Of a stretch of DNA of 64,000 nucleotides, positions 34,975 to 50,000 are shown piece after piece (within the stretch, counting starts at the first letter, position 1; each line of letters opens with the position of its first letter). The position numbers and the translations under genes are program-made. This stretch comes from Ficedula albicollis (taxonomy: Eukaryota; Chordata; Aves; Passeriformes; Muscicapidae), in contig NC_021678.1 in assembly GCF_000247815.1 (NCBI RefSeq), positions 8,204,874-8,268,873 of the forward strand. Reading direction: 5' to 3'. A model generated the notes under the pieces. It saw only the letters and a program-made list of their open reading frames with translations, did not search any database and was not told the DNA's origin.

Positions 34975-37900
34975 TTTCCTCCTAAGACACTCCAGCACAG
35001 TCTTTCCAGGGAATACTTTCTGTGAAATTCTCCGTGTTCCCAAGGAGGATCCCACACCTATTCACTCTGTAATCTTCTTTCTTTACATTAAATCCATCCA
35101 TCAAGCAAATTAGCAAAAAAAATCTGTATGTCATTCATATGCAGACGAGTCTGGATCTACTTCTCAGTGAGACATTCTTCATATTCTGGTCAGTCTAAAC
35201 TGACTGCTTTCAAGATACCCCTACAAGCTTCATGTGGATAAGAAGATTTCTCCCTTCAAACACCCTCCCTTCAAAAGGCAAAGAAAATCCTTTCTTTTTC
35301 AGTAAAAATGGACAGCCAGAATATCAGACATGCCAATTTCGACTACAACATAAGTGTCATCTTTTATTCTTACTTCTCATCCAGGATAAGCTCAAAATCT
35401 CAGAGATTCTTTAGACACAGTCTTTCTAATAATCAGGTTTTTTAACCCATCTGTAATGCAGAAATTCCTTTCCCAGCTCTGATGATATTACGTATTGATT
35501 ACTTCCAAGTTCATCTTTTTGACCTTAAGAATCACAAGCCCCTCTCATATCTCAGTGAAACTTCTGCTGCAAAGAGGATCTCTAACCCCTTTCTTTGATC
35601 ATTTCACCCAACTCTTCATATTGCTTCAATAGCTCCCTTGTCACCTGTCACATCAAAGATATGCTAACGATCTTCACTTCCAATACTGCACACTTTTTAT
35701 TCCAATCTTTCAGGTTATCTCTAACTCATCCTGAAGATCCTGGCCTTAGTGTCAACATCCTTCACCTACCCCTATTCATAAAAACATTTCCACAAATATT
35801 TTACAATCCTTAGTCTAGTTTAGTTAATTTCTTTTATTTTCAAAAGGCTCATTTCTAAGATTGTGGAACAATGACATGTTTGTGGCACGTAACAACATTC
35901 ATCATCAATCCCTTTCACTCCACAGATGTCTCTATCTGTCATTTATTACACACTGCAAATTCTTCAGAGACACAAATTCATACAGCACCCAGTAAAAAAT
36001 CCCAATTCATAACAAGCCACTCAAGTGTAGCAAGCATAAGCACACCAGTTCTAATAGCACCAGGAAAAATAATTACTAACACAGGCCTAAACCCCATTTC
36101 CAAAACAGCTCTTAAACCCTTGCTAGCTTTGCAGCATTTGCCACCCTCCAATGTACCAGGGTAAATGAAGTGACACCTGGCACTTTGAGCTAATGACCCT
36201 CCACGTTATTCCTCTGACACAGAACACTCTCTGCCTCAGGAAAAGGCAAGCTCTCTGCACAGTTACCACACTGTCTCAAGTTATAAGCTTAATTTAATCA
36301 GATCTAGCCACTTGTCCTTGATGAACAAGGTTCTCAAACATTTCTCCCCTTGCATTTTGCAGAGCGCTCCCTCGACCCTGTATTTTGGATTTTTTAGGAG
36401 CTCTAGCCTTTGAACTGTGAAAGAACAGATGTAACACTGGGTGTTGTCTCCCACACAGGGGCTGAGCCCCAGCAAGGCTCACCCTCACACCTACATATGC
36501 CTGCCTGGCACAGAACTGGAAGAGGAACACAGCTCTAGGATGCCTTCCTTGGGATTAATCTTAAACCCACATAAATCTCACCTGAGCTCTTCTCTCACAC
36601 AGGGCACTAAACTGTGTGCTGCCAGCAATTAGTAAAGGCTTAAATAGATTTTTTAATTCGTTTGAAACTAAAAATAAGTCTTGGGTAAATATAATTTTAT
36701 TTCACTGGCTAAAGTTGCTAAAAACCTCCTGTGAATAGATGCCAAGCAGGTGCAAATTATTATCAGCAATTATTACTCATCCCTTCCAAGGATAATGGCC
36801 TTCTTCTGTGACCTTTGGGACAACAAACAAAATGAATCAGTGATTTTCTCAATCCAGCACACAGGTCTAGAAGTGCATTTTAGGGAAGAGATGATTGTGC
36901 AGAGCCCTGTACTCCCAAGCCAGTCCCTGTGCTTAAAAAGATGGAAAAAGTCAACCTGTACCTACGGTGTGTACACACTGGTGTTGTAAGTTCAAAAATT
37001 TAATATTGAATAATTACAGTATGTATTTTCTAATCCTCAAAGCCAAGCTTCTCCAGATCAGTCAATTAAACAATTTACTAAACGTATATGAAAAAGTAAA
37101 ACTGGAAGATGGTAAATAGCTTTTTTATGGCCATTACTACTTCTGATTTTTGTAAGGCAAACATATTTTCTCATGTACCTGTGCTGCTTCTGCCAGCGCC
37201 TTACAATAGGCATACTGGTATAATGATGAAATGTAACTGCAGGAGCCTATTTTAAAATTAATCATCCATAATTAACTAGTAATATCTCCTTTCTGGTAAT
37301 TATACTTAAATTGCAGAAAATTATCCTTGCTGAGAATGATAAAGTCATCTACAGCTTTGCAGTATTTCAGAGAAACATTTTGCATATATTTATGTATTGT
37401 AATGACCACAGATATGTCAGAGTATTCAATTCTACTTTGCACTATGCCAAAAATACCAATGCATAGGAACTTTATCTTTAAATTACACAGTATTCAATGG
37501 GTCACCCAAACAACCAGAAGTGAAATAATTTGGAAAACAGACCCATGAAGGGTAGGTGGAGAGGGAGTTTTTGATAGCCTTGTTTTTTTAGAATTTACTA
37601 GAATTGTCCTTCTCAACTCTTGCAAAAGCCAGCACTGAGTGCTTTAAAGGCAGTACTAAAGAAAGTGGATTGGCTGTGTCAAAGTACAACACATGTCTGT
37701 TTGCAAATCGTTAATAGATCCTGTTCCTTCAAAAAAACCCAAAACATAAATACAGCCTCTCCTGACAGTGAGAATCTTCCCCATCTTGGGGTTAAATCTC
37801 TTCAGAGTTCTAGATCAGCAAATGAAAAATAACAAAAAGAGTTGAAAAAAATGGTTTGTTAAAAAAAAAATTAATGAAGCTTACAACAAGAATGTTAGCT

Positions 37901-40482
37901 CAAGATACTCTAACAATTTTTTCAGCTAGATTTTTGGCACAGTTTCCTTTGGGCTTGGCATCCTTATGTGTGGACAGCAGCAAATTTTGAAATTATTCAC
38001 GTTCTAGCAGCTCAACACCTGCAATGAAATGAGGACCCAAAAGTGCACTGAGGATGAAGCATTTGGAGCAGGAGGTTCTTGTACATACAGATTTAATGAC
38101 ATTTAAAAATACATGATCCTCTGTGTACCTGCACCAAATCACCGGATTCAGAACATGATCTGAGAAATCAGGTTCCTTCAGACCAGACATCACTGCTGAC
38201 ACTGAGAGACTTGGTAAAACTGCCAGTAAAGCAGTATTTAGTTTCAAAAGGCTCTGTGTACCTCTGGCCAGTGTATCCAATTTCTGTATTTTTTTCTTAG
38301 TTGACCCAGAAAGCCTCACTGCTATCAGTAATAGTTAAACATACAAAACGGGGTGCAAGCCTCCTGTCTCTCACAATTTCAACATTCAGGTTCAAAATCT
38401 CATGCAACATTCTAGTAGAGTAAAAAAAAAACAAACCAAAAGTAATTTAAAATTATTGCCACTTCTATCTGCAGTAGCAAAAGGAATGTCATTTAAATGA
38501 AGCTAAATAAGAAATTCATAAAGTCATTTGTTCATTTTCCCCCTCCCCCTTCACAGTGTCTACAAATCCATGTAATTGAGTGTTCCAAACACATTTGATT
38601 TGGATCCCCGTGAGAATAACCCCATCCCTTGGATTAGTCATAGTGGAGCAAAATGTAGGAGAGTTTGTGTTTTGGGAGGTTTTTTGGCCCAGTGGAAAGA
38701 AACTTGCTTCAAAGCCAATTTATCCCAGAATGGGAGGGCTTTGTTTTCACTTAGGTTTTAGCAATTCAATGAGGTTTGTTTGGGCTTTAATTATAATTAT
38801 TATTCTCTTTAAGCACAAAGAGTCTTAGCATATTGAAAATGTCAACAATAGCAGACAAGATTTTAGCTCTAAGGAAGAAATAGAATACCAGAGGAGGATT
38901 CAGAAGAAACAAGGCGGGTATAATTTAACTTGAACTATTGAAAGAAGAATGTATTATTTCTACAGTTTTGTTACCAGCACTCACAAATCACTAGCAGCTC
39001 TTTAAACATAGAAATTGCCTGCTAAAACAGAAGAGGCATAATATTTTTTCCCAAAATTCTTCAACAGTGCTTCGAGATGTTTATATACTGCATATAAAAC
39101 AGAGATATGGACTAATATGCTGAATGTTTGCAACATAATTTAAAAAAAAAAAAAAAGGAAAAAAGAGAGAGAGATGAAGTGCTAAGTGCCAGAAAATTAA
39201 TATTGAATTTTTTTCCTGTTAAATTCTGAGAAGTGAATGTCCCTGGAAAACCATTTCATACAATTGCTTTGTGGGTGCAAATTGTTCAAGATGCCATAAA
39301 TAATTCATTCAGCTCCAGTCAAGTAATAGCATGTCACCAACTGCAGAAGAGAAAAGAGAAGGCTGGAGCACTGATTCCTAACAAGTGCCAACTGAGAGTG
39401 CTCTGGGAGGCAGGAGCTCAGCATCTTCAGTGACCAGGATTGAAGGAAGGCCACAAATCACTGTGAAATGATCCCAAAAGCCCAAACCAAAAGCAAGATA
39501 ACTATATTTATTTTAAAGACTCAGTCAGAACATTTAGCAGGAACTAGAGTGAAAGAGAAACAGCAGAGTTTTGCTTTCCAATGAGGACACTGAGGTGATT
39601 ATAAAAGCAGAGCAGAGATAAATTACAGCTGTTCTACAGAGTGTTATACTGGAAATTTTAGCTTCAACTCAAATTGGAATTGCTGTGATTCACATAACCC
39701 TGCCACACTGATACAGCAGTTTTGTATTAATTTTTAAAGGAATTAATCTGCTTTCTTTTATTATAGCCTTCTTTTTTAAAACTTACTATCCTTATGCTCA
39801 CTATCCTGCATGCAAAGAGTTCTGCTTTAGACAGTTGTGCTGCAGGGATATGCATTTAACCTTCCTGCAGTCAGCTCACCAGTTTACAGGCAAGGCAGGC
39901 TCACAAGAACTACAGCACTTTCAGAGATCCACCTCAACAAAAACATTTTTCACCTCAGTGAAGCTGCCAAAAATACAAGTAATGCTGAGTTAAAGGTTTT
40001 GTAAAGCTGATAATGCCTTCTTTTTTCAAGTCAGTAACTACATGCAACTGGGTTACAGCCTCCATTTCGCTGGTGTTCCAAAGCAAAGGCTGTATATAAA
40101 CACTGCAAAGAAGGAAAAGTCTATGAAGCAATTGATATCCCCTATATTTATAAAGATAAGTCCTATTAAAATACATATCCCAAATAAACCATGTGTTCTG
40201 TGAAGAATTAAGAAACCATGCCCTCCACAGAGGTCAGGAACTGCACATCTGCCACAGGAAACTGGAGAAGCACTGAACTATAAGATCTTTTCCTCCTCTT
40301 CAGATAGGTTGTATACAAAAGATACAAAGTCTAAACTTGTTCACACAACAAGTGTTTCCTGGCAGGCCTTCAGAAGGGCTCCTGGGTCACCTAGAACATC
40401 CTGCACACCAGTGCAGGATGAACTGCTAGCCTGATTTACCATGTGTTTCATCCAGTGAACTCCCGAATGCCCTGCAGAACCA
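34975..40482. other. Long intronic stretch, no gene seen
   Basis: Over 5 kb of unique sequence. The first 1.2 kb keeps the C- and T-rich plus-strand composition of the duplicated block. A 15-base A run (39142-39156) leads into a short GA stretch. No exon or repeat family is recognised. Confidence 0.55.
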
Positions 40483-40638
40483 CATCTCCCTGAACTCTCC
40501 TGCCCAGCACTCCCCCTGTCCCACTGGCCTCCCTGTTAGAAAGCATTCCCTGGGCAGCTGCATCTCCCTGAACTCTCCTGCCCAGCGCTCCCCCTGTCCC
40601 ACTGACCTCCCTGTTAGAAAGCATTCCCTGGGCAGCTT
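40483..40638. repeat. Two-copy tandem duplication, unit 78 bp
   Basis: Copies 40483-40560 and 40561-40638 begin CATCTCCCTGAACTCTCCTG and end AGCATTCCCTGGGCAGCT. Two differences (AGCACTCC versus AGCGCTCC, and CTGGCCT versus CTGACCT), both transitions. Confidence 0.95.
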
Positions 40639-43600
40639 CAGGTCATTACTTCCTGTTAGACAACCCATGATCACCTCAAGTAATTCCTCCTCCTCTGATC
40701 ATGTTTCCTCTCAAGTACCTGGCAGCTCTGCTCCCTCAGGCAGGCTGTATAGAGCGTGTTCCCAAAGCCTCTGCTCAGAGGTCATGCTCTCCCATCATTT
40801 CATCACCTTTGGCACCTCTTTAAGCTTTTTTCCATTATTCATTTCACTGTACAGCCCTTAATGAGTAAAGCAATCCATACAAATAATACCTCTACTTGCA
40901 ACTGAAAAAGCATATCCACTGCTAAGTGGAAGAGGCAGGTGAATCCTCACTGTCTCAGGGAGAGAGCCTTTTGAGTCTCAGATTCCTGTGTCTGGACCAA
41001 AGAAACTAACAGAAAACGTAAAAGTGCTAAATCTTCCTATTTCGGAATTACTGGTTTTTCCTATTGCCTTGCAAGAGGATCATATGGTTTTCAAAATATA
41101 AAATCGTTTTTCTGCCACACATAGACCTATTACAATTGAGACAAATATATCTGGGATTTTTGCAGATGGAGAAATGAATATTTTTCTCAACTGTTTAAGG
41201 ATTAGGTTTGCTTCAGTCCCTAAATACCCTTTTAATGCATGATCTAAGATATTTAATATTTTTAAAATGCATTTACCATCCCTGTTCTGAATAAAGGCTG
41301 ATTCCAGGTTTATAGCAATACCATCAAAAAGATTTTTTTCTTTCTCCTCAGTCAAAGCAATTTTATAGCAAAATACTAAATCTTGAAAACTTACAAAAGG
41401 TCAATAATTTCTCCTGCAGTAACTTTGACACGTGACAGAACCAGGCACTGATAAATGTTAAGACAGTTAAATGAAAACCATACCTAAATAAAAATTAGAG
41501 AACAGGAATTCTTCCACGATTCAAAAGTTTTTCACACATGAGATGACAGAGTCCCCTAACTTTGTACACCCAAAACCAGATGAGATCTCTCTGGCCCACC
41601 CAAGAGATGATGAGACTGAAACCCAGATCTGTATTATTAAGAAGAAAAATGTATCATTTGCAGTATCAAACTAGGCAAAATAGATCCTGTACCAGCTTCC
41701 AATGACTGATATCTATGATTTGTGCTAAGAAAAATCTGTTAAATCTGTTTATTTCAGGTTTCATAATGCAAACACTGTTTTTATTTTTGTTCTGCATTTC
41801 ACCAGAGGGTTGGTGTTCAGCACTCAGTTTTCATGAAGATACGCTGCTAGCCAACACATTTTAACAAAAATCTGGTTGAAGTTTTTCAGACATTTTTCTC
41901 CTATTACAAAATATCAACCCAGCAAAACTGAAAATCTTAGTAAGAAACCACTTTTTCACATGAAATTTCCCATTTCCAAAAACAGAGCTTTAAAATCTCC
42001 TTGTTCTTCAATTTTTTTTTCCTAACTGGAGTTAAAGAAAAATGAAAACAAATATGTGCAAAATCTACAAATAAAATATTTACATTTTCTTCTAGCGTCG
42101 CCACTTAGATTTTTTCAGAGGGCCTTTTTACCCCAAAAACTGAAAAAACCCCACCCTCAAACGATTTCCAAGGTGCAGAGTGAGATTGGTAACAAAAGCA
42201 GTCAGTACAGAGCTATATGGTACCTACAGTACAAAATACCAACTGTGGAATTGAGTTAACCCATCAAAGGCACTTACTGCCACACATTGAGAACGTGTTT
42301 CAGTGAAACACAGAAAAATGTGGATTCCATTTAAGCTGCAGGTTGTTGTTTTAAACTCCCTGAAAATATGCTGTAGATAATTAGTTGGACTTATTGATTA
42401 AGATATTGAAGAACTGCATTCATTGTAACTCTTCATACAATGTAAGTTCAGGCTCTGTCTGGGAAAGATTCTCCCCTACACTCTGCACCTCTTATCTCAA
42501 GCCTTTTGAGAATTCCTGTCTAAGATTTAAATTCTCTCTTATAAAGCTTTTCTGAATCAATCAAGATTCGATATAGAAAGATTGCCAAATAAATTACTTT
42601 TCATTTCTGCCCACTGTTAAACTCCTGCAGGGAGCTGGAAATATATCAGGGTCATTAGTCTTAATGCCTATAATACACAGTGCTTTAAGGTGAAGTGAAT
42701 AGCAAAAGAGTTTAATACAGTTTAATACTGGCCCCTACCCTGGAGACACCTCAAGGTTGTGCCAGAGCACTCACCTGACCACCAAACAATCCCAGAGCCC
42801 TGTGCCCCCAAGGGGACACAACTCCCACCCAGATGGGCTCTGAATAAAACATTTCTTTTTAACCTGGTTGGATACTGGGAACTAGGACCCCCAGAAAAGC
42901 CAAGCAAAGTGCATTTCTGCTGGAGGTCTCCTAAGAAAACAACTGACTGAGCTGTGGAGAGCTGCACACACTTTGAGGGACCATAATTCCCTCCTTCTTC
43001 TACTGAAAATACCTTGTGTGCACAAAGCTGAGGAGAATTTATCCCTGTGCTTAGTCTTTTCCAAACTACCTATTTGCCTCATTTATTTAGGATAAAATTT
43101 ACCCTGTTATTTAAAAAATCACTGATGAACATAAATGTGGATAATTTACTAAGGCTGTTATGGTAAAAAAAAACCCTAATGAGCTAATTTGAGTTGATTT
43201 TTTTAATTTAACAGCAACAAAACCAACTGGAAACAGGTCTCATCCATATTTTAGTTTCTTGGTTCAGTCATATCCCTGGTTAGTTAAAAGAAAATCAAAC
43301 CCCTACTTTATTGCCAAAATCTTAACTAATGAATACACAAACTTAAACTCAGGCTCAAACTCTCATTCTCAACTCTGACATATAAAGCACCGTAAAATAA
43401 TTTGTTATTTAATATTAAGAAATCTGGATAAAACTAATTAATGCCAAAAGTTAGCCCACAGCAAATTAATTAAAAGTTTGCCCAACAGCTACCCCCTGTC
43501 CTAATTAGCATCACTGATTTCAAGAAACCACTAAGAAAAGAAGACAAACATATAATTCCAACTTCATATTTCATAAAAATCCCTTTGATTCAACTTCCAA

Positions 43601-43836
43601 ACATCAATAATGTTTCCCTTTAATACAAATTTGGAGATTTCCACAGCAAAGACATCTCTCTCGGGCACATTATGTTCCATTTCTAATAGATTATTGCAGA
43701 CTTTCTGGCCACATGTTAACAGTGGTTGAAATCCAGGACAAAAGTAGCGATACGGAAGACAACCAGACAAAAATAATTACTCCCCACAGAGCTGTATATT
43801 ATATAATATTATACTATATTATGTTATGTTATGTAT
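40639..43836. other. Intronic sequence up to the giant G run, no gene seen
   Basis: Unique AT-rich sequence; a GC-richer patch lies at 42720-42960. The last 40 bases before the G run are alternating AT, becoming ATGTT repeats. The expected next GRID1 exon is not here. Confidence 0.6.
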
Positions 43837-44791
<955 letters not shown>

Positions 44792-44980
44792 TTATCTGGT
44801 CCATGTTGCCCCATTTGCATTAACCACAAAGCAAGCATTCCACGGAGCATGTGATATTTCAATTCCCTGGCACTGGAGTCTGACAATCTTATTTGACATT
44901 AAACAACCAGCACTGTCAAAAGGGCAAAGCATGGGTCATAATACGTGTTCCTGAAATGCTGATGATAAAAACACCTGTGC

Positions 44981-44986
44981 GCTGAC
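44981..44986 (-). promoter_or_regulatory. GRID1: 5' splice site of the GRID1 exon (weak, GTCAGC)
   Basis: The exon end is GAG followed by GTCAGC. Position +3 is C rather than a purine and +6 is C rather than T, so pairing with U1 snRNA would be modest. It was chosen because delta receptors continue FINE-AVETN at this junction. A second in-frame candidate, CAG followed by GTGTTT, lies 12 bases downstream (exon end would be 44975) and would add VSAQ. Confidence 0.7.
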
Positions 44987-45192
44987 CTCATTAATGAACG
45001 TCTGGGCTCCCCGTGGGCTCAGGAGTAAGATCGCCCTTCGCAACGTGTCCCGGTAGCGGTTCAGCTCCTCCGTCTTCATGGTGGTGAAAAGGTTGGAAAA
45101 TACTCTGCTGATGTTCCTGTCCACTTTTTGTAATGATACATCAAGTCCCAGTCTGGAGGCCTGATCGAGAAATCCCTGCAGTCCACGTATAT
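44987..45192 (-). CDS. GRID1: GRID1 internal coding exon (GluD1 amino-terminal domain)
   Basis: GluD1 is a postsynaptic delta-family glutamate receptor subunit whose extracellular amino-terminal domain binds cerebellins, which bridge to presynaptic neurexins. Read on the minus strand, the exon is open for all 68 full codons. It contains [20 protein letters not shown], then [20 protein letters not shown], then [20 protein letters not shown] and ends GAQTFINE. The core [12 protein letters not shown] is shared by delta receptors, and LLLSP plus [13 protein letters not shown] point to GRID1 rather than GRID2 (family sequences recalled, not searched). The 3' splice site is strong: a pyrimidine-rich stretch ending TGTTACAG just before 45192. 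The exon starts with AT, completing a GAT aspartate codon split across the previous junction. It ends in phase 0 after GAG; the next exon of the family begins AVETN. The donor is GTCAGC, a weak match to consensus. The length of 206 bases is inferred from these sites. By analogy with GRID2 it should be about the fourth coding exon; that number is not verified. Confidence 0.93.
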
Positions 45193-45229
45193 CTGTAACA
45201 CAGGAGGAGAGGAAAATAAAAAAAGATAG
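45193..45229 (-). promoter_or_regulatory. GRID1: 3' splice site and polypyrimidine tract of the GRID1 exon
   Basis: On the minus strand the bases before the exon are T- and C-rich (CTTTTTTTATTTTCC, then CTCTCCTCCTG) and end in TTACAG. There is no AG between the tract and the junction. This is a textbook acceptor and fixes the exon start at 45192. Confidence 0.85.
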
Positions 45230-46870
45230 TAATAAAAATAAATTTAAAAAAAAAAAACCACTGCATCAATCTCCTCCAGCTAGGCAAGCAGCACTAATTA
45301 GGTAGAAAATACCTTTTTTACTTTTTTTCCTGCAATGCTCTCTGAACGGGAGTTTTCCATAGCTCCCTTCCACAGTGAGTGCCAACAGGGAAACTCCATC
45401 AATTGCCTTTCCCCGAGATCTGAGAACAACTCTTTGGAAGAGCCACTTGATGCATTTGGGTGGCTCTGCAAACCTCCCCAGAGGCTCAAGGCTGCGGGGC
45501 TTATCACTGCACAAACAACAAAGCCCCACCCCAACAGCACCACAGTTCAAACAGAGAAATCAGGAGCAGAAAAATAAGCAGAGGATAAATCACTCATGCC
45601 TAAACTTCTCATTTCTGTAACTTCACACAGCTGCTTTTCCCAAGGAAAAAAATACAATATTCAGAACATACAGCCCTGTTTTTGACTTATCCTTTTTTCC
45701 CTGTCCTGGAAATAACCTGCCTAACCAGAGGTTCACCATTTATCCATAAACTCATGAAAGAATGCACAAAGCCCCAATATAATTACAATATATTTAAGTG
45801 TCTAAAAAATTTTTTAAAAAAAAATTAAAAAGTGGTTCAAAGAAGAGAAATCATGCAAACAAGCCCCTTCAAAACATGTTCCTTTGAACTCCGCGCCCCA
45901 ACTTTCAGATCATTTGAAAAGGTATATTCCCTTAACCACATTTTTGGGCATTAACATGAAGGAATACATTTCATATGTTCATGCTGAAATCTGCTTGTTC
46001 AAAGTGTACTCTATCTTCATGACTCTCAGCATTTGTCTGCAATAAATGTCTGAGGTTTTATTTTGTAGTGAAATTTAGAACAAGAAAAATGTCAAAGCTT
46101 ATATTGAACCAGGTTGCTCTCAAAATTAGCAGTGACTCAATCACAGCTGTACTATGTCCTTAGAAACCCTTAATTTTATGGCAAAAATGTCTAACTTGTA
46201 ATGAATAAGAAAATATTGAAGCCTCTCACACTTTTGTTAAATTTCAGCTCATGGGTGAAGCCTAAGGTGAAGTTAGAGCACATTTACTGATCCCACAGTG
46301 AAACCTCCTCTTCAGAAAATGTAACTGCAACCAACAATCTCTACAAACTACATTGCAACAGCTGGTGGATAGTTTTGGGGGGTTTTAAATCCCTCAGTAA
46401 CCACGTTGTGACACTGCCAAAGTCATAGGATGGAACCCAGCCTAGCTGAAGCCAGGGGCACTGCCTGCTGCCACACCTGAGTGTGCTCTTAGACCACCCC
46501 TCAACACAGTGCTTCATGGCCACAGAATACACACGTGAAGTCATTTGTGTCTCCCTTAAAAATGGCATATGAAACCCGATATAAATTTAGGTCACGTACA
46601 AGTGCAATATAGTAGGGTCAACTAGCAAATACCAGATCCAAAAGACAAACAAGCTGCCTTGAGTAGCTTCACACCTCTATCCCAACATGAGAATTCTTGT
46701 TAATGTGATTAATTCAGCTTCAAAAATCAGCTGAATTGCAGAATGACACCAGAAATAGTAGAAACTAAGCTTGGGGTACGCCAACCACAGCAGAGTCCTT
46801 AATTTTGGTTTAGCTGATGTGATCATCCAGCCAGCCAGCCACACCACCAGGAAAGGTGCACTCACCAGGG
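45230..46870. other. Intronic sequence, no gene seen
   Basis: A short A run (about 45246-45257) lies roughly 60 bases before the exon in transcript orientation. Overlapping frames on both strands at 45266-45620 reflect a locally higher GC content and show no domain. Confidence 0.6.
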
Positions 46871-47062
46871 CTGTGCTCATCTTTTGCTGCTCAACTTGTC
46901 AGGTCTACAGCACCTTTGTGCCACTGTCATAAGTGTTAGACCTGCTCACCATCCAAAATCCCAGTCCTGTGCTCATCTTTTGCTGCTCAACTTGTCAAGT
47001 CTACAGCACCTTTGTGCCACTGTCATAAATGTTAGACCTGCTCACCATCCAAAATCCCAGTC
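46871..47062. repeat. Two-copy tandem duplication, unit 96 bp
   Basis: Copies 46871-46966 and 46967-47062 begin CTGTGCTCATCTTTTGCTGC and end ATCCAAAATCCCAGTC. The two differences (CAGGTC versus CAAGTC, and TAAGTG versus TAAATG) are both G to A. Confidence 0.95.
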
Positions 47063-50000
47063 AGAGGGGGAAGGAAGGGGTTTATTGTTATGCAGGCATT
47101 TCTGGAAAGCAACAGAGGACTTCAGCATGTGTATAACTGCTAAATATTGCAGGTGTGCTCAAATAATGACAATGACAAACAACTATCATTTATAGGTTAA
47201 AGCATTTCGCTAAAGTTGCCAAAGCAAGTTTGGATTTTGTGAATTTAAATTCATTAGACAGAATTCATTACTGCACCCATGCAAACTTTATGGATATGTG
47301 TGACACAAAATACAAAGATTTTTCTTTCAATGATGTTTAGTCCTTCAAAATTACTGCAGCACTTGACAAGCAGTAAGAAAATTCCCTTTCTCATGGTTCG
47401 GTAATGACTTCTCTTTTTGTGTAAGCCTCCAAAAGAAAGCTGTTTACAAAAGATTAACTGTGCTGATATTGCTCTGGGGGTTTTGTGCCTCACGTTTTCA
47501 ACTGACCTGATGAACTACCAGCTACAAATATTCTTGTAGACAAGTACAAAATACTCGATGCACTTGGTAAGACTATCTGACTTGGAAGGACATTTTATAT
47601 TCCCTTACAAACTTCTCCCCCATGGAAAACTCACTATTTTCTGGTTTGAGAAACAGAAAGGATTCTGAGTTTTTCCAGCTTGGTGAGAAAGCAAAATCTG
47701 AGATGGATGGGATTGTCCAAGCTCAACAGTGCAAGCACAATCTGTGAGTTTTTCGCAGATATAAGTGAATGTGAATTTATTCAGTGTTGGCAATTAGGAA
47801 GAACTGTGTGATGATATCTTCCTGAATGCTAACATGCCTGCTCCTGCTTGACACCAGGAAAAAGAAGGAGGCTTGGTGGGAACTCAAAGGTGGAAGTGGG
47901 AACTGAAGAGAATTGTTTGAAGAGGTGACTCACAGATTTAGGTACCTACACAATGGAATCTTTTTTCACAAATAATTATTCACAACAATTACCAAGAGGG
48001 CAATCATTTCTTAAAATGTATCAGTACACAAATACACAAACACATGCCCATATGCAGGAGCATCTGTTTATAAGACACAATAAATTAGGCTCAGTCTTAT
48101 TTTATCTGACATCACACAAGAAAGTGAGTGCCTTCATTTTTTTACCCTCCATTTAGAACATCACAACTCCATGCAACATTAAAGAAAAACTGAGCTTTGC
48201 TCCACAGCAGCCAAAACAGAAATATTCACAGGTACATTCACAAATTTCTTTCCACTTCTCTTAACCTAGGACAGCTAATCCTCCATTTTTTTTTAACACT
48301 AAAAGGAGTCTGATACAGTTCACATAAAATTTGATTAAAATAAAGGATTCTATAAAAAGTTTTGTCTGTTAAAATACAATTGTTTCCTGTCTCTTGTAGT
48401 CTTAACAGTGATTGTTATTGAAAAGTTTGGATTCTAACATTAGAGAGTTATCCTGGACCAATACTAATGGAATAATTCCTTGTGCCCATTCATTTCACAC
48501 TTTGAAGGCAAAGTATAGCAATCCAAATTCTCACTTCTGCCTAGAAGAAAGGACAAACCAGTTTGTTGCAGGTACACAACCTACAGCTGTCTCTGCCTTC
48601 AGTCTTAAAACTTTTGGTTTTCTCAGGTTGTAGCCTACACTTGGCCTTTGAAATCACATAATCACATTTTAATTTTCTAACTGCCCCTCTGATTTGTGCA
48701 TGCTCAACACGAGGACTTTCAGAAGCAATATTTGAACATTTCCTCTTAGAGAACATGGCTTCCTTGAAAAGGATGAAACACTTCAGAAGCAAAAACTGTG
48801 CTAGAGAAAATGCACCTCTCATAAAAGTAATTGGGTATGTTTACAATACTCTAGTGTCAACCATAATCACAGAATCAGCAGGTTGGAACTGGAATGAGAA
48901 AAAATTAGAAGAAAAAAAAGAAGGCAAATTTCTTATGAACATGGTGCCTCTTCTGTTACATCTGACCAGAGAGAGAATAGAATCTGTGTCTGAGAGCCAT
49001 CTTCCTAGTGCTGACAGATAAACCACATGTACAGGTCTGATGACAGAAGAACAGGACAGTTTCAGGGATAACCATTACAAGGAGGGAAGGAAAGTCTTGA
49101 TACACTGCTAAGATATGAATTCTGTCACTGTGGCTACAAAACTAATGCTTGCCATAAATAAAGGGCTTTATTGTACTATAAGGAATAATGGAACATGTAA
49201 TTTCCTGCTGGAGGTTAGGTTGGGTATTGTGCTGGCTGATTGGAATACAAACATAAAAGAACAGTACTAAATGTGGCATTAGCTACCTGTAAAGCTTATT
49301 GTCACCTACAAAGCACTTCCTTTTTATTACACTATTTATAATTTTTTTTAATACAAAAAAGGTTCCTAGAGTTTACTGTAGCATTCATCTTTCATGAATT
49401 TACAGGATCTGATTCTTGGACTTGACAAAAGAGCTTGAAGCTATTATTTCTGTGTGAAACAGCTGTGTGGCTGGGCACAGCTGGCCTTTTAGGATGGCTC
49501 ACTGCAGAAAAGAATTTCCAGGAGGTAAAGAGCACTATATCATCTTTTCAACACCAGTTCCTAACCCCACTTGACAGAAACAGAGGCAGCACATGGCCAG
49601 GAAACATTTTACTTTGGGTGGAAAACAGCTGGAAGCAAACTGAAGTACCAAGCTGGAGCTGAAGGCATGGCTAAAGAAGCACCAGGATATAATTTCACAC
49701 CCTGTCATCCTTATCCAAGCAGATTCTGGGAGGACTAAGTGTCGTCACCGAGTTCTGTTTTCAAATAACCTATGCAAATCCTTTCACTGATACACCTGCA
49801 AAAGGGAAAAATAAGTGAGTGTGAAAAACAATGAGATCAGGCAGAAGATAGTGAGGTTTGGAGTTTTCTCATTTGCAGTTTGCAGGCTCTACATTTCACA
49901 CCTTTTTTTTTCCCAGTGTCAGTTTTATTTGAGTGTTATTTTGACAATATTTAAAGTGAGAAGCCTATCAAGGAGCTTTGGATAGTTTCATTATTTTAGC

